DNA of 64,000 nt from Arthrobacter liuii (GTDB lineage: Bacteria; Actinomycetota; Actinomycetes; Actinomycetales; Micrococcaceae): positions 310,487 to 374,486 of the forward strand of contig NZ_BMFW01000002.1 of the NCBI RefSeq assembly GCF_014639275.1. Reading direction: 5' to 3'. Shown one piece after another: positions 45,591 through 54,463 of the stretch; position 1 is the stretch's first letter, and each line of letters starts with the position of its first letter. The notes under the pieces are model-generated. The model was not told the DNA's origin. It made no database searches and saw nothing but the letters and a program-made list of their open reading frames with translations. Made by a program: the position numbers and the translations under genes.

Positions 45591-46249
45591 TTGAGCGAGT
45601 TGATGTTGCTGACCATGAACGGGTTGGCGCGGGAATTACTTGCGGCGGTCCGGCACAGCGGCCAATACGACGTCCTGGGAATCCTGGACGATGACCCCGG
45701 GCTCCTGGGCACCTCCATTGACGGCACCGTGGTGATGGGCGCAATCTCCGACGCACCCGCGTTCGGGCACGCCTTGTTTGCTGCGTGCCTCCCCTCCGGG
45801 CAGGACAGGGAAGCCCTGGTTGGCCGGCTCTCGCTGCTGGGCCTGGATGACGACCGGTACGCCACGGTGGTGGACCCCAATGTCCGGGTACCCAGGGATG
45901 CCGTGATTGGCCCCGGGAGCATTGTGATGCGGAACGCCACCATCGCCCCGCAGGCCGAAGTTGGCCGCCATGTCCTTTTGAAACCCTTGGTGAATGTGGG
46001 CTGCAGCGTTCGTGTGGGGGACTTCGCCACACTGTCCCCCCGTGTCTCGGTCGGGGAGGGCGCGCGGATCGGCCGGGCGCGCAACTCGGCATGAACGCAG
46101 GCATCGGGGACGGGTTGACGGTAGGGGACTATGCGCACATAGAGGTGAGTTCGGCTGTGATGCACAACGTGCCCGAGTGTGAGACGTGGGGCGGCGTGCC
46201 CGCCCAGGGACGGCCGGTTCTGGGGAATTCACACAACAAAGTCCTTTGA
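45591..46249 (+). pseudogene. PglD/NeuD-like sugar acetyltransferase gene with a one-base frameshift
   Basis: From TTG 45591 (GAAGAGG 6 bases upstream) the frame encodes a PglD-like N-acyltransferase. The N-terminal domain reads GLARELLAAVRHSGQYDVLG, and a left-handed beta-helix follows (RVPRDAVIGPGSIVMRNATI). After GEGARIGR the frame hits a stop at 46092-46094. Restoring one G in the run at 46075-46077 continues it as GAQLGMNAGIGDGLTVGDYA and ETWGGVPAQGRPVLG, the family's usual end, stopping at 46249. These enzymes N-acetylate amino sugars for surface glycans. No glycan cluster surrounds it. Confidence 0.78.
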
Positions 46250-46414
46250 CACAGGTATGAAAGCCTCCGGCAGCGGGTCGGCCTGGAGGCCCGAAGCGGC
46301 GGAGCCCCGGACCTGCCTGTAAATAAGGGCGCGCAGCCTCTTACGGGCCGGGCACGGAAAGGCTAGATTAGCGTTGCCTGCTTCAACATGGCCCATTGCT
46401 ACCGGGGGGATGAC

Positions 46415-46732
46415 GTGGAACTTTTCAGCGACAAACCCGCCGTGGCCGCAGCGGCCCTTACCAGGCTCGTCGCTGCCGAAGCCAAAACCAAGGGACAACC
46501 CGCCGGCCGCATCCAGGCATACCTCAGCGATTTGGTGGTGCGGAACGGCCCCAGCATGATTGAGGAGCTGGCCATCGAGCTGGCACGCCAGCACCTGGCT
46601 ACCCTCAGGAAGCTGGCCAATGCGACCGGGCGCCCCGCCGCCCGATACCTCGACGACATCGAGCTTGCGGCCGCCATGGGGGAAAGCATGGGACGCGACG
46701 CCAGGGACCTTGGTGACGCCAATAACATGTGA
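46415..46732 (+). CDS. hypothetical helical protein
   Basis: A 105-residue, Ala-rich, mostly helical soluble protein, not recognised. GTG at 46415 (VELFSDKPAV) is preferred because GGGGGGA lies about 7 bases upstream; an in-frame ATG at 46388 would add nine unlikely residues. The central helix reads GPSMIEELAIELARQHLATL. Its end overlaps no neighbour, and the amidotransferase gene follows after 83 bp. Confidence 0.6.
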   Translation: MELFSDKPAVAAAALTRLVAAEAKTKGQPAGRIQAYLSDLVVRNGPSMIEELAIELARQHLATLRKLANATGRPAARYLDDIELAAAMGESMGRDARDLGDANNM

Positions 46733-46815
46733 TTTCGATCCGAACGAAACTCACCGGGGCCCGTGCTCTTATACCCTTAGTGCAGCACATTTTCAGGGAA
46801 GGAAACCACCAGCAG

Positions 46816-47655
46816 ATGGAAACCACGGACACCGTCGTGAAGCCCGTCATCGGGCTCAGCACCTACCTCGAGCAGGCGGACACCGCCGGCTGTGGTGCCG
46901 TCAGTGCCGCGTTCCTGCCGGAGACCTACCTTGCCCCCATCATCGCCGCCGGCGGCATCCCCACCCTGCTTCCTCCGCAGCCCGTGGCACAGGGTGTGAT
47001 CGAGGTCCTGGTGAGTCGGCTGGACGGCCTGCTGATCCCGGGCGGCTGGGACGTGGACCCTGCACTCTACGGACAGGAGCTCCACCCAAGCACCGACCAG
47101 CCGCGGCCCGAACGCGATGCCTGGGAACAGGCCCTCATCCGCGAAGCCATCCGCCAGGACGTCCCCCTGCTCTGCATCTGCCGGGGCGAGCAGCTGCTCA
47201 ACGTCACCCTCGGCGGCACCCTGCACCAACATCTTCCTGACGTCGTGGGCCACAGCGAGCACCAGCTGGGCAGCTTCCAGTACAACCGGATCCCGGTGGA
47301 GGTGCGCCCTGAGTCGCAGCTCGCGCAGCTGATCGGTTCCGATGTCCAAATGGTTCCGGTGGCCCACCACCAGGCAGTGGACAAGCTGGGCGACGGCCTG
47401 GTGGCGTCCGCGTGGACGGAAGAACACGTGGTGGAGGCAATCGAATATCCGGCAGCCACCTTCACCATGGGCATTCAGTGGCACCCCGAGGAACTCTCTG
47501 AGGATTACGGGCTGTTCCAGGGTTTCGTCGAAGCAGCCCGCGCCACATACCTGTCCCGCCTGCGCCCGGCAACGCCGCCGTCCGTTGCCGACTCGCCCGC
47601 TTCCTTCCTGCCGGGAACGACGCCGGCGATCTCGGTCCATCCCGAAGCCTTCTGA
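46816..47655 (+). CDS. gamma-glutamyl-gamma-aminobutyrate hydrolase-like class I glutamine amidotransferase
   Basis: A 279-residue class I glutaminase-fold hydrolase (PuuD/PF07722 type). The nucleophile Cys is in LLCICRGEQLLNVTLGG, with the catalytic His and Glu in GIQWHPEELSED. The early GGIPTLLPPQP and DGLLIPGGWDVDPALYG are typical. PuuD relatives cleave gamma-glutamyl-GABA in putrescine breakdown. The decarboxylase-like gene and the NAGGN amidotransferase that follow suggest a shared locus for gamma-glutamyl or N-acetylglutaminyl compounds; this is inference. The ATG at 46816 is preferred. Confidence 0.83.
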   Translation: METTDTVVKPVIGLSTYLEQADTAGCGAVSAAFLPETYLAPIIAAGGIPTLLPPQPVAQGVIEVLVSRLDGLLIPGGWDVDPALYGQELHPSTDQPRPERDAWEQALIREAIRQDVPLLCICRGEQLLNVTLGGTLHQHLPDVVGHSEHQLGSFQYNRIPVEVRPESQLAQLIGSDVQMVPVAHHQAVDKLGDGLVASAWTEEHVVEAIEYPAATFTMGIQWHPEELSEDYGLFQGFVEAARATYLSRLRPATPPSVADSPASFLPGTTPAISVHPEAF

Positions 47656-47714
47656 CCTGCGGAAACACCGTCAATGGCTGCGTTGCAGCGTCAGGCATCC
47701 TTGCGGATGATAAA

Positions 47715-47726
47715 TAAGCATGCTTA
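47715..47726. promoter_or_regulatory. TAAGCATGCTTA palindrome
   Basis: A perfect 12-bp palindrome 139 bases before the decarboxylase-like gene. Similar elements occur upstream of other genes at 22650-22661 and 23931-23942 (10 of 12 matches each) and 58666-58677 (11 of 12). It is a candidate binding site for a shared regulator. Confidence 0.5.
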
Positions 47727-47864
47727 CTATGTGGGGGTAAGGTGAAGCAAGCGCGGACGGGTTTCCGCCCCCAGGGACCCTTCCGGCTGGCTTCCGTAAA
47801 AGCGCTTTCGTGACTGCATTTGGGTGGGTGCCGATTGCGGGACCGCGTGGCGTGGAAGTGTGCA

Positions 47865-48962
47865 ATGTCGCGCAAAATGGATCAGAGCCAGGCCCCCGTC
47901 ATCGACGCACTGGCCGAACACCAACGGCTGAAACGGTACGGCTTCACCCCTCCGGCACACCGTCAAGGCCGCGTAGTGGACCCCCGCGTGCTGGCGGTGC
48001 TGGGCGAACAAAGCTTCAAGGCCGACGTCGTTGCCTCCTCGGGCCTGGATGACCGGAAATCCTCCAACGGCTACCTGGCCACCGCCGAACAGCTGTTGGC
48101 GGACGCCGTCGGAGCGGACAAGGCCTTCTTCACCACCTGTGGCAGTTCCCTCTCCGTCAAGGCCGCCATCCCGGCCGTGACGCGCGGCGAAGGGGAACTC
48201 CTGATCAGCCGTGACGCGCACAAGTCGGTGGTGTCCGGCCTGGTGCTGTCCGGCCTGCAGCCGACACCCTCATCTACGGTTGCCATGGACGGCCGGCGGC
48301 GGCAGATGGTGCAGGAGGGCAAGGCCATGATCGGCAAGGCCCTGGACCTGGCCCGCCGCGTCCGCACGGACATCGAGGAGATCCCGGGACTGCACGTCCT
48401 GGAGGATGAGCTGGTCCACCAGGAAGCTTCCCACGACCTGGACATCCTGCATGTCCTGATCGACGTCTCGCAGCTTGGCATCAGCGGCTACCAGGCCACG
48501 GACTGGCTGCGCGGGAACTGCCGGATCGACCTGGGCACCGACGACCACCGGCGCGTCGAGGCAGTTATGTCCGTGTCCGACGACGACGGCACGGCGGAAC
48601 GGCTGCTCGACGGCCTGCGCGCGCTGGTAGATGCCGCGCCCTCCCTGCCCCGGCCGCCCGCCGTCGTCATCCCTGATGAGGAGGACCTCTTCCTGGAAAC
48701 CGTGACGCTGCCCCGCGACGCCTTCTTTGGCCCCGTGGAAGTGGTCCCGGTGAAGGAAGCGCCCGGCCGGATCGCCGCGGAAATGGCCACCCCGTACCCT
48801 CCCGGCGTGCCGCTGCTGCTGCCCGGCGAGCGGATCAACAAGCCAGCGATCGACTACCTCCGGAGCGGCGTGGAGGCGGGCATGGTCCTGCCTGATCCCG
48901 CCGACCCGTCACTGAAGACCATCCGCGTGGTACGGGAGGAACCGCATAAGCCGCAGCATTAG
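47865..48962 (+). pseudogene. Orn/Lys/Arg decarboxylase paralogue lacking the PLP-binding core
   Basis: The 365-residue frame is homologous along its length to the intact decarboxylase at 60178, but after LVLSGLQP it skips about 130 residues and resumes at AMDGRRRQMVQEG. The missing part includes the DEAWGAH segment and the PLP lysine (VSVHKMG), so catalysis is impossible. At the junction, GACACCCTCATCTACGG reads DTLIYG in another frame, and one extra T at 48280-48281 brings the frame back. A deletion and a one-base insertion have thus kept one long frame. It may be a decayed gene or an artefact of assembly. Confidence 0.8.
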
Positions 48963-48999
48963 GACCCTGGAAACCGCAGTAAACAGCAAGGAAAACATC

Positions 49000-50781
49000 A
49001 TGTGTGGCATAGCCGGCGAAATCGCATTCAACGGCAGGGCGGCATCGGGGGACGCAGTTCTGAAGATCATGGGGGCCATGGCCTCCCGGGGACCGGACGG
49101 AAGGGGAAGCTGGAACGGCGGCTGGGTTGCATTGGGGCACCGGCGGCTGAGCATCATCGACCTCTCCCATGCAGGTGCCCAGCCCATGGAGGACGACGGC
49201 GGCCTGACCATCGCCTTCAACGGCTGCATCTACAACTACCAGGAGTTGCGCCGGGCACTGGAGCCCGAGTTCGGGTTCCGCTCCACCAGCGACACCGAAG
49301 TGATCCTCAAGGCATACCGCAAATGGGGGGACGGCTTTGTCCACCACCTGGCGGGCATGTTCGCGATCGCCATTTACGATCCGCAGCGGGAGGAAGTCCT
49401 CCTTGTCCGCGACCGGCTGGGCATCAAGCCGCTGTACGTCTCCCACCTGCCGGGGAAGATGCGCTTCGCGTCCACGTTGCCGGCGCTGGTGGCTGCCGGC
49501 GGGATCGACACCGACGTCGACGAGGTGGCGCTGCACCACTACCTGAGCTGGCATTCGATCGTCCCGGCCCCGCGCACCATCCTGCGCGGCGTGCAGAAGC
49601 TGCCGGCCGCCACCATCCGCACCATCCGTCCGGACGGCACCTGGCAGGACCGCGAATACTGGCGGCCCGACTACACCCGGAAGCCGGAGCACACGGACTG
49701 GTCCGCCGCCGACTGGCAGGATGCGGTGCGGGATGCGCTGCGGACGGCAGTACGACGCCGGATGGTGGCGGACGTGCCGGTGGGTGTCCTTTTGTCCGGG
49801 GGACTGGATTCGAGCCTCCTGGTTGCCCTGCTCGCCGACGAAGGCCAGCACGGACTGTCCACGTTCAGCATCGGGTTCGACGACGGCGCCGGCGGGGACG
49901 CGGGGAACGAGTTCGAGTACTCAGACCTGGTGGCGCGTCAATTCGGGACCCGGCATGAGCGGCTCCACGTGCCCACGGCTGATTTTGCGCCCTCGATCGG
50001 CGACGCCCTGGGCGCCATGTCCGAGCCCATGGCCAGCCACGACGTCACCGCCTTCCACCTGCTCTCCGATACCGTCTCCCGGCGTTTGAAGGTGGTGCAG
50101 TGCGGGCAGGGCGCCGACGAGGTGTTCGGCGGCTACGGCTACCACCAGCCGCTGGCCGGGGTGCCGCGGGGCCAGGCTCTGGCGGCGTTCACGGCGTCCT
50201 TCGTTGACCACAGCCACGAGGAGCTCCTGGGGATCCTGGAGCCGGAGTGGCTGCCGGGCTCCGATGTCAGCCGCCGCGTCCTGGCGGACCACCTGGCCAC
50301 CCCCGGAGCTGAAACGGCGCTGGACGCCGTCCTCCGGCTCGATACCCACCTGCTGATGGTGGATGATCCGGTGAAGCGGCTGGACAACATGAGCATGGCC
50401 TGGGGGCTCGAGGCCCGGGTCCCGTTTCTGGACCACGAACTGGTGGAGTTGGCCGCCTCCTGCCCGCCGGAACTCAAGGCAGCGCAGGGCGGAAAGGGCA
50501 TCCTGAAGGACCTGGGCCGGCAGTTGCTGCCGGCGGCCGTGATCGACAGGCCCAAGGGGTACTTCCCGGTCCCGGCGCTGCGGCACCTGGAGGAACCGTT
50601 CATCACCATGGTCACCGATGCCCTGCACGCCCCCGAGGCCAAGCAGCGGGGGTTGTTCCGGCCGGACTACATCGACGGGTTGCTGGCCGACCCCAACGGC
50701 CGGCGGACCCCGGTGAAGAGCAACGTCCTGTGGCAGGTCGCACTGCTGGAAATGTGGCTGCAGCGCCACGGGGTGGGGTAG
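49000..50781 (+). CDS. N-acetylglutaminylglutamine (NAGGN) amidotransferase, asparagine-synthase family
   Basis: A 593-residue protein. Residues 1-about 200 form the glutaminase domain with the N-terminal nucleophile Cys2 (MCGIAGEIAFNG) and RGPDGRGSW. The synthase domain has the ATP pyrophosphatase loop VGVLLSGGLDSSLLVALL. LHHYLSWHSIVPAPRTIL, QKLPAATIRTI and GQGADEVFGGYGYH match the osmoprotectant NAGGN amidotransferase group rather than ordinary AsnB. That enzyme amidates N-acetylglutaminylglutamate in the last step of NAGGN synthesis. AAGGA lies upstream of the ATG. The GNAT/ATP-grasp synthetase that normally accompanies it is not in the window. Confidence 0.82.
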   Translation: MCGIAGEIAFNGRAASGDAVLKIMGAMASRGPDGRGSWNGGWVALGHRRLSIIDLSHAGAQPMEDDGGLTIAFNGCIYNYQELRRALEPEFGFRSTSDTEVILKAYRKWGDGFVHHLAGMFAIAIYDPQREEVLLVRDRLGIKPLYVSHLPGKMRFASTLPALVAAGGIDTDVDEVALHHYLSWHSIVPAPRTILRGVQKLPAATIRTIRPDGTWQDREYWRPDYTRKPEHTDWSAADWQDAVRDALRTAVRRRMVADVPVGVLLSGGLDSSLLVALLADEGQHGLSTFSIGFDDGAGGDAGNEFEYSDLVARQFGTRHERLHVPTADFAPSIGDALGAMSEPMASHDVTAFHLLSDTVSRRLKVVQCGQGADEVFGGYGYHQPLAGVPRGQALAAFTASFVDHSHEELLGILEPEWLPGSDVSRRVLADHLATPGAETALDAVLRLDTHLLMVDDPVKRLDNMSMAWGLEARVPFLDHELVELAASCPPELKAAQGGKGILKDLGRQLLPAAVIDRPKGYFPVPALRHLEEPFITMVTDALHAPEAKQRGLFRPDYIDGLLADPNGRRTPVKSNVLWQVALLEMWLQRHGVG

Positions 50782-50784
50782 CCC

Positions 50785-52182
50785 GTGGCATCTCTGTTTC
50801 CCCAGTCGGGGGACGTGCTGGCGGACCTCCGCCAGGCCGTCCGCGGCGACTTTTCCGCCGCCGTGGACCAACTCTCAGCGCTGGTCCGGATTCCCGCCAT
50901 GGCCTGGGAATCCTTCGACCCCTCCCAGCTGGACCAGGCCGCGCAGCAGGCGGCGGGGCTGGTCCGCGGTGCCGGCCTGCCCGACGTCGACATCCTGCAG
51001 GCGCCGCGGCCGGACGGCACGCCCGGCGCACCGGCCGTGGTGGGGCGGCGGCCAGCCCAGCCCGGCAAACCCACCATTCTGCTGTACGCGCACTACGACG
51101 TCCAGCCCGCCGGCCAACTGGAGCTCTGGGAGAGCCCGCCGTTCGAAGCAGTGGAACGCGGCGGCCGGCTGTGGGGCAGGGGAGTGGCGGACAACAAGGC
51201 CGGGGTACTGCTGCATGTGGCCGCCGTCCGCAACGCGCTCCGGGTCCTGGACGGCCGTCTGGGTGTGGGGATCACGGTATTCATCGACGGCGAGGAGGAA
51301 GCCGGGTCGCCGTCGCTGCCCCTGCTCCTCCAGCAGCACGCCGACCTCCTGCGGGCGGACGTGCTGGTGGTGGCCGACTCCGGCAACTGGAAGGTGGGCG
51401 TGCCGGCGCTGACCACCAGCCTGCGCGGGCTGATCCTGGGCACCGTCGAGGTGCGGGTGCTGGATCACGCCCTGCACTCCGGGAGCTACGGCGGCCCGCT
51501 GGTGGATGCGGTGGCCGCACTGTCCCGCCTTATCGCATCGTTCCATCACGACGACGGCAGCGTGGCGGTGGAGGGCCTGCCGGCTTCGGAAGAACCGGGT
51601 CCGCCGTTGTCAGACGCCGAGTTCCGGGCCGATTCGCGCGTCCGTCCGGGGGTGCCCTTGGCGGGCTCGGGAAGTATCACCTCACGGCTGTGGACCAAGC
51701 CGGCCATGGCCATCATCGGGATCGACGCGCCGTCCGTGGCGCTGTCCACCGATACGCTGCAGCCGGCGGCCCGGGCCAGGTTCAGCCTCAGCCTTGCAGC
51801 GGCGTCCGACACCGCCGCCGCCATGGAAGCTGTCCGCCGGCACGTGGAGAATCATGTGCCGTTCGGCGCCGAAGTGGTGTTCACGCCTGGCGGGCGGACC
51901 GAGGGGTTTGCGGGGGACGCGTCGTCGCCTGTGTCGCGCCTGATGCTGGCGGCCATGGAGGACACCTGGGGTGTGCCGGCGGTTTCCATGGGAGTGGGCG
52001 GATCCATTCCCGCCGTCAACATCCTCAACAGGCTGTTCCCGGAGGCGGACATCCTGATTACCGGCGCCGAGGACCCTGACTCCCGCGCGCACGGGGCCAA
52101 CGAGTCCATCCACCTGGGCGACTTCGAAAACGCCATCGTGGCAGAGGCCCTGCTCCTGGCCCGCCTCAACACCCAGGACTAA
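50785..52182 (+). CDS. M20-family metallodipeptidase
   Basis: A 465-residue zinc peptidase. Metal ligands are the His and Asp of LLYAHYDVQPAG and GVADNKAG, the catalytic/metal Glu pair in FIDGEEEAGSPSL, an Asp in VVADSGNWK and the final His in GANESIHLGDFE. The dimerisation domain lies at about 210-340. GTG at 50785 follows the amidotransferase stop by 3 bases, so the two are co-translated. NAGGN operons often include a peptidase, and an M20 member could process or recycle the dipeptide. That role is inferred from context. Confidence 0.85.
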   Translation: MASLFPQSGDVLADLRQAVRGDFSAAVDQLSALVRIPAMAWESFDPSQLDQAAQQAAGLVRGAGLPDVDILQAPRPDGTPGAPAVVGRRPAQPGKPTILLYAHYDVQPAGQLELWESPPFEAVERGGRLWGRGVADNKAGVLLHVAAVRNALRVLDGRLGVGITVFIDGEEEAGSPSLPLLLQQHADLLRADVLVVADSGNWKVGVPALTTSLRGLILGTVEVRVLDHALHSGSYGGPLVDAVAALSRLIASFHHDDGSVAVEGLPASEEPGPPLSDAEFRADSRVRPGVPLAGSGSITSRLWTKPAMAIIGIDAPSVALSTDTLQPAARARFSLSLAAASDTAAAMEAVRRHVENHVPFGAEVVFTPGGRTEGFAGDASSPVSRLMLAAMEDTWGVPAVSMGVGGSIPAVNILNRLFPEADILITGAEDPDSRAHGANESIHLGDFENAIVAEALLLARLNTQD

Positions 52183-52189
52183 CCCGGGA

Positions 52190-52255
52190 CCCAACTAGGT
52201 AGCAGTTAATGTCGTTTTGACGCCCCAAAACGACACCTGCTGCTACCTAGTTGGG
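52190..52255. repeat. dispersed intergenic palindrome, copy 2
   Basis: Arms 52190-52218 and 52227-52255 are complementary at 25 of 29 positions. They share CCCAACTAGGT-n-GCAG at the outside and TGTCGTT at the inside with the copy at 33671-33736. It starts 7 bases after the peptidase stop, and a convergent gene follows. A bidirectional terminator role fits both copies. Confidence 0.85.
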
Positions 52256-52277
52256 GGAGTGGCACCCGCGTGACCAG

Positions 52278-53183
52278 TCAGCGCAGGGGTGCGTCCCGCC
52301 GTCGTGCGGCGAACGCGAACAGGGACGTGGTGGCCACCGTGGCCAGGTAACCCGCGATGACAATCAGCGAGATTCCCGCCCAGAAGTAGTTGGTGGTGCT
52401 CGCCTCCTGCCACGGGCTGGGCGCTATCCGGATCAGCGAATACACCGCAACCCCTGCCGAGGCCAGTCCGATCAGCACCGGCAGCGTGAGCCAGATCCGG
52501 GCCGAACCGACGTGTTCATCGAACCCGTCCCATTCGTTCCATGACCCGCGGCGGAGGATCAGCCAGCCCGCCGGAATCATGAACGCGCCCACCAGCAGGA
52601 ACGCAGCCACCACGTCGGCGGGCCGGTGCCATTGGTTGATCAGCGTGGACACACCGGACGCGATGGCAAAGCTGCCGCCGATGAAGCCGGCCATGGGCCG
52701 CCAGCGCGGGGACGCCATCAGGAACACGGCCGCGGCGGCGGACGCCGCCAACGTGGTGTGCCCGGACGGCAGCGAATTCAGTTCCAGCGTCAAAACGCCT
52801 TTGTCCGGGCGCGGCGGCAGCAGGTCCTTCAGCACCTGGGTTGCCACGTTGGCACTGACGCACGCGGCCACAGCGATTCCGGCTTCCGCCCAGTGCCGCC
52901 GGATGACGGTGACAAACAGGACCACGACGGCGGCCATCACCAATGAGATGGTGGGCAGCAGATCCAGGAATTGGGTGGCGGCCTTGCCTGCGGGCCCGTG
53001 GATCTCCACCGCTTCCGCCAGCGCCGACTCGTCAATGAACTGGCCCGTGGCGGTCTGGACGAAGAAGCAATAGGTGGCAACCAGCCCTGCAATGCAGGCC
53101 AAGGTGGACAGCACGAACAGGGACGCCGAGCCCGGGGCAGGCCGCGCCGGAATCCTGGTGGGTAGTTGCCGTGAAGAAGTCAT
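52278..53183 (-). CDS. PAP2-family membrane phosphatase
   Basis: A 301-residue membrane protein with about seven helices and the lipid-phosphatase motif in three parts: KDLLPPRPDKG, SLPSGHTTLAAS (catalytic His) and NQWHRPADVVAAF. It probably dephosphorylates undecaprenyl-diphosphate or a related lipid phosphate on the outer face of the membrane. ATG 53183 is used; a GTG at 53201 would add six residues. Neither has a good ribosome-binding site. Confidence 0.85.
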   Translation of the reverse strand: MTSSRQLPTRIPARPAPGSASLFVLSTLACIAGLVATYCFFVQTATGQFIDESALAEAVEIHGPAGKAATQFLDLLPTISLVMAAVVVLFVTVIRRHWAEAGIAVAACVSANVATQVLKDLLPPRPDKGVLTLELNSLPSGHTTLAASAAAAVFLMASPRWRPMAGFIGGSFAIASGVSTLINQWHRPADVVAAFLLVGAFMIPAGWLILRRGSWNEWDGFDEHVGSARIWLTLPVLIGLASAGVAVYSLIRIAPSPWQEASTTNYFWAGISLIVIAGYLATVATTSLFAFAARRRDAPLR

Positions 53184-53219
53184 CGCGGTTAAGGGTGACA
53201 CAAAAAGCTGGGCGGCCGC

Positions 53220-54410
53220 TCAGGGGCCCGGCGTGGGTTTGACCGGGTCCAGCCGGGGGATGCTCGCCGCGGCCACCAGCACCGCCAGTGCGCCGAGCCC
53301 GAACGGCAGTGCCGTGGCCGTGGCGATGCCGCCCACTAGCAGGGGACCGCCGGCGTCGCCCAGTTCGCGGCCCAGTTCGGCCGAGCCCATGGTCCGTCCC
53401 ATCCGCCCCGGCGGCGTGGTGTCCGCCAGGTGGGCGAAGCCGAGCGGGGTGGCAACGCCGATGCCCGTCCCAATGCACGCGGCAGCGACGAAAATGGTGA
53501 CCGCCCCCGGGGCGCCCGCAACGAGACCCACGCCTGCGGCAACCAGCAGCAGGCCCGTCGTCGTGCCCTTGTTGTCGGTCACGGCATTGCGGTCCCGCAG
53601 CCTGCCGATCCACGGCTGGGTCAGGATCGAGCCCAGCGCCACCACGCTCACCGCGGCTGTGCCGGCGAAGGCGTCCAGACCGTGCCGCGCGGCCAGTGCC
53701 GGGAGGAAGCCGACGGCGGCGCCCAGCGCACCGGTGGAGGCGGCCAGTACCAGCGTGGGAACCATGAAACGTCGCTCGCCCACCTGGCGCGCCAGGTCCA
53801 TCACTGTGTACCGCGTCCGCGGCAGTGGCTCCAGGTGCGGCACGGACACCAGCACCCACACGGCTGTGACGGCGGCAAGCCCCGAAAGCGTGCCGAACAG
53901 CAGGGGGAAACTGCCGGCCAGGATCAGGCCGGCGCCGAGCGGCGGACCAATGATGTAGCCCAGGCTCTTCCAGGACCCGTACCGGCCAAAGTAGGTGCCC
54001 GCCTTTCCACCGCGGGCCATCCTTGCCACCATGGCGGACGACGCCGGCGAGAACGCCGACGCCGCAGCCCCCTGTCCCAGCCGGGCCAGGGCAAGGATGA
54101 ACGGGTCAGCAGCACCGAGGCCGATCAGCGACAGTGCGGCGAAGGCGAACAGGCCGCCGACGACGACGGGTTTGGCTCCAATGCGGTCGCTGAGGGCGCC
54201 GAAAACCGGCTTGAGGAACACCTCGGCCACGTCGTACAGGGCCAGCAGGATGCCGAGGTTCAGCAGCGACAGGCCGATGTTTCCGCTCTGCGAGCCCAAC
54301 CCCGCCGCGATACTGTGGGCACCGAACGCCGTGACGAAACCCGCCGCATACAGGGGTGCCGTGAACGACCTGGTGGCCTGCGCATTTGGCAGGGAACTGT
54401 CAGGGCTCAT
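53220..54410 (-). CDS. MFS transporter
   Basis: A 396-residue, 12-helix MFS protein. The ATG at 54410 is used. The motif A region is PVFGALSDRIGAKPVVVG in the first half, with QPWIGRLRDRNAVTDNKG in the second. SFTAPLYAAGFVTAFGAHSI is the first helix. The group resembles multidrug or sugar exporters. It is divergent from the ABC exporter operon, and the shared promoter region holds a perfect palindrome. Confidence 0.8.
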   Translation of the reverse strand: MSPDSSLPNAQATRSFTAPLYAAGFVTAFGAHSIAAGLGSQSGNIGLSLLNLGILLALYDVAEVFLKPVFGALSDRIGAKPVVVGGLFAFAALSLIGLGAADPFILALARLGQGAAASAFSPASSAMVARMARGGKAGTYFGRYGSWKSLGYIIGPPLGAGLILAGSFPLLFGTLSGLAAVTAVWVLVSVPHLEPLPRTRYTVMDLARQVGERRFMVPTLVLAASTGALGAAVGFLPALAARHGLDAFAGTAAVSVVALGSILTQPWIGRLRDRNAVTDNKGTTTGLLLVAAGVGLVAGAPGAVTIFVAAACIGTGIGVATPLGFAHLADTTPPGRMGRTMGSAELGRELGDAGGPLLVGGIATATALPFGLGALAVLVAAASIPRLDPVKPTPGP

Positions 54411-54428
54411 AATTGGGACTTTAGTGCC

Positions 54429-54444
54429 TTCACAAACTTGTGAA
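54429..54444. promoter_or_regulatory. 16-bp palindromic operator in a divergent promoter
   Basis: TTCACAA (54429-54435), 2-base spacer, TTGTGAA (54438-54444): a perfect inverted repeat between the MFS start at 54410 and the ABC ATPase start at 54464. It could control both units. The MarR-type protein encoded third in the ABC operon is the obvious candidate. Confidence 0.7.
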
Positions 54445-54463
54445 AACTCCAAAGACTTGGATC

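Noticed and set aside
48262..48285. Programmed frameshifting in the decarboxylase-like gene
   Set aside because: No slippery heptamer or downstream pseudoknot is visible, and the catalytic core is absent in all frames, so a deletion is the simpler reading.
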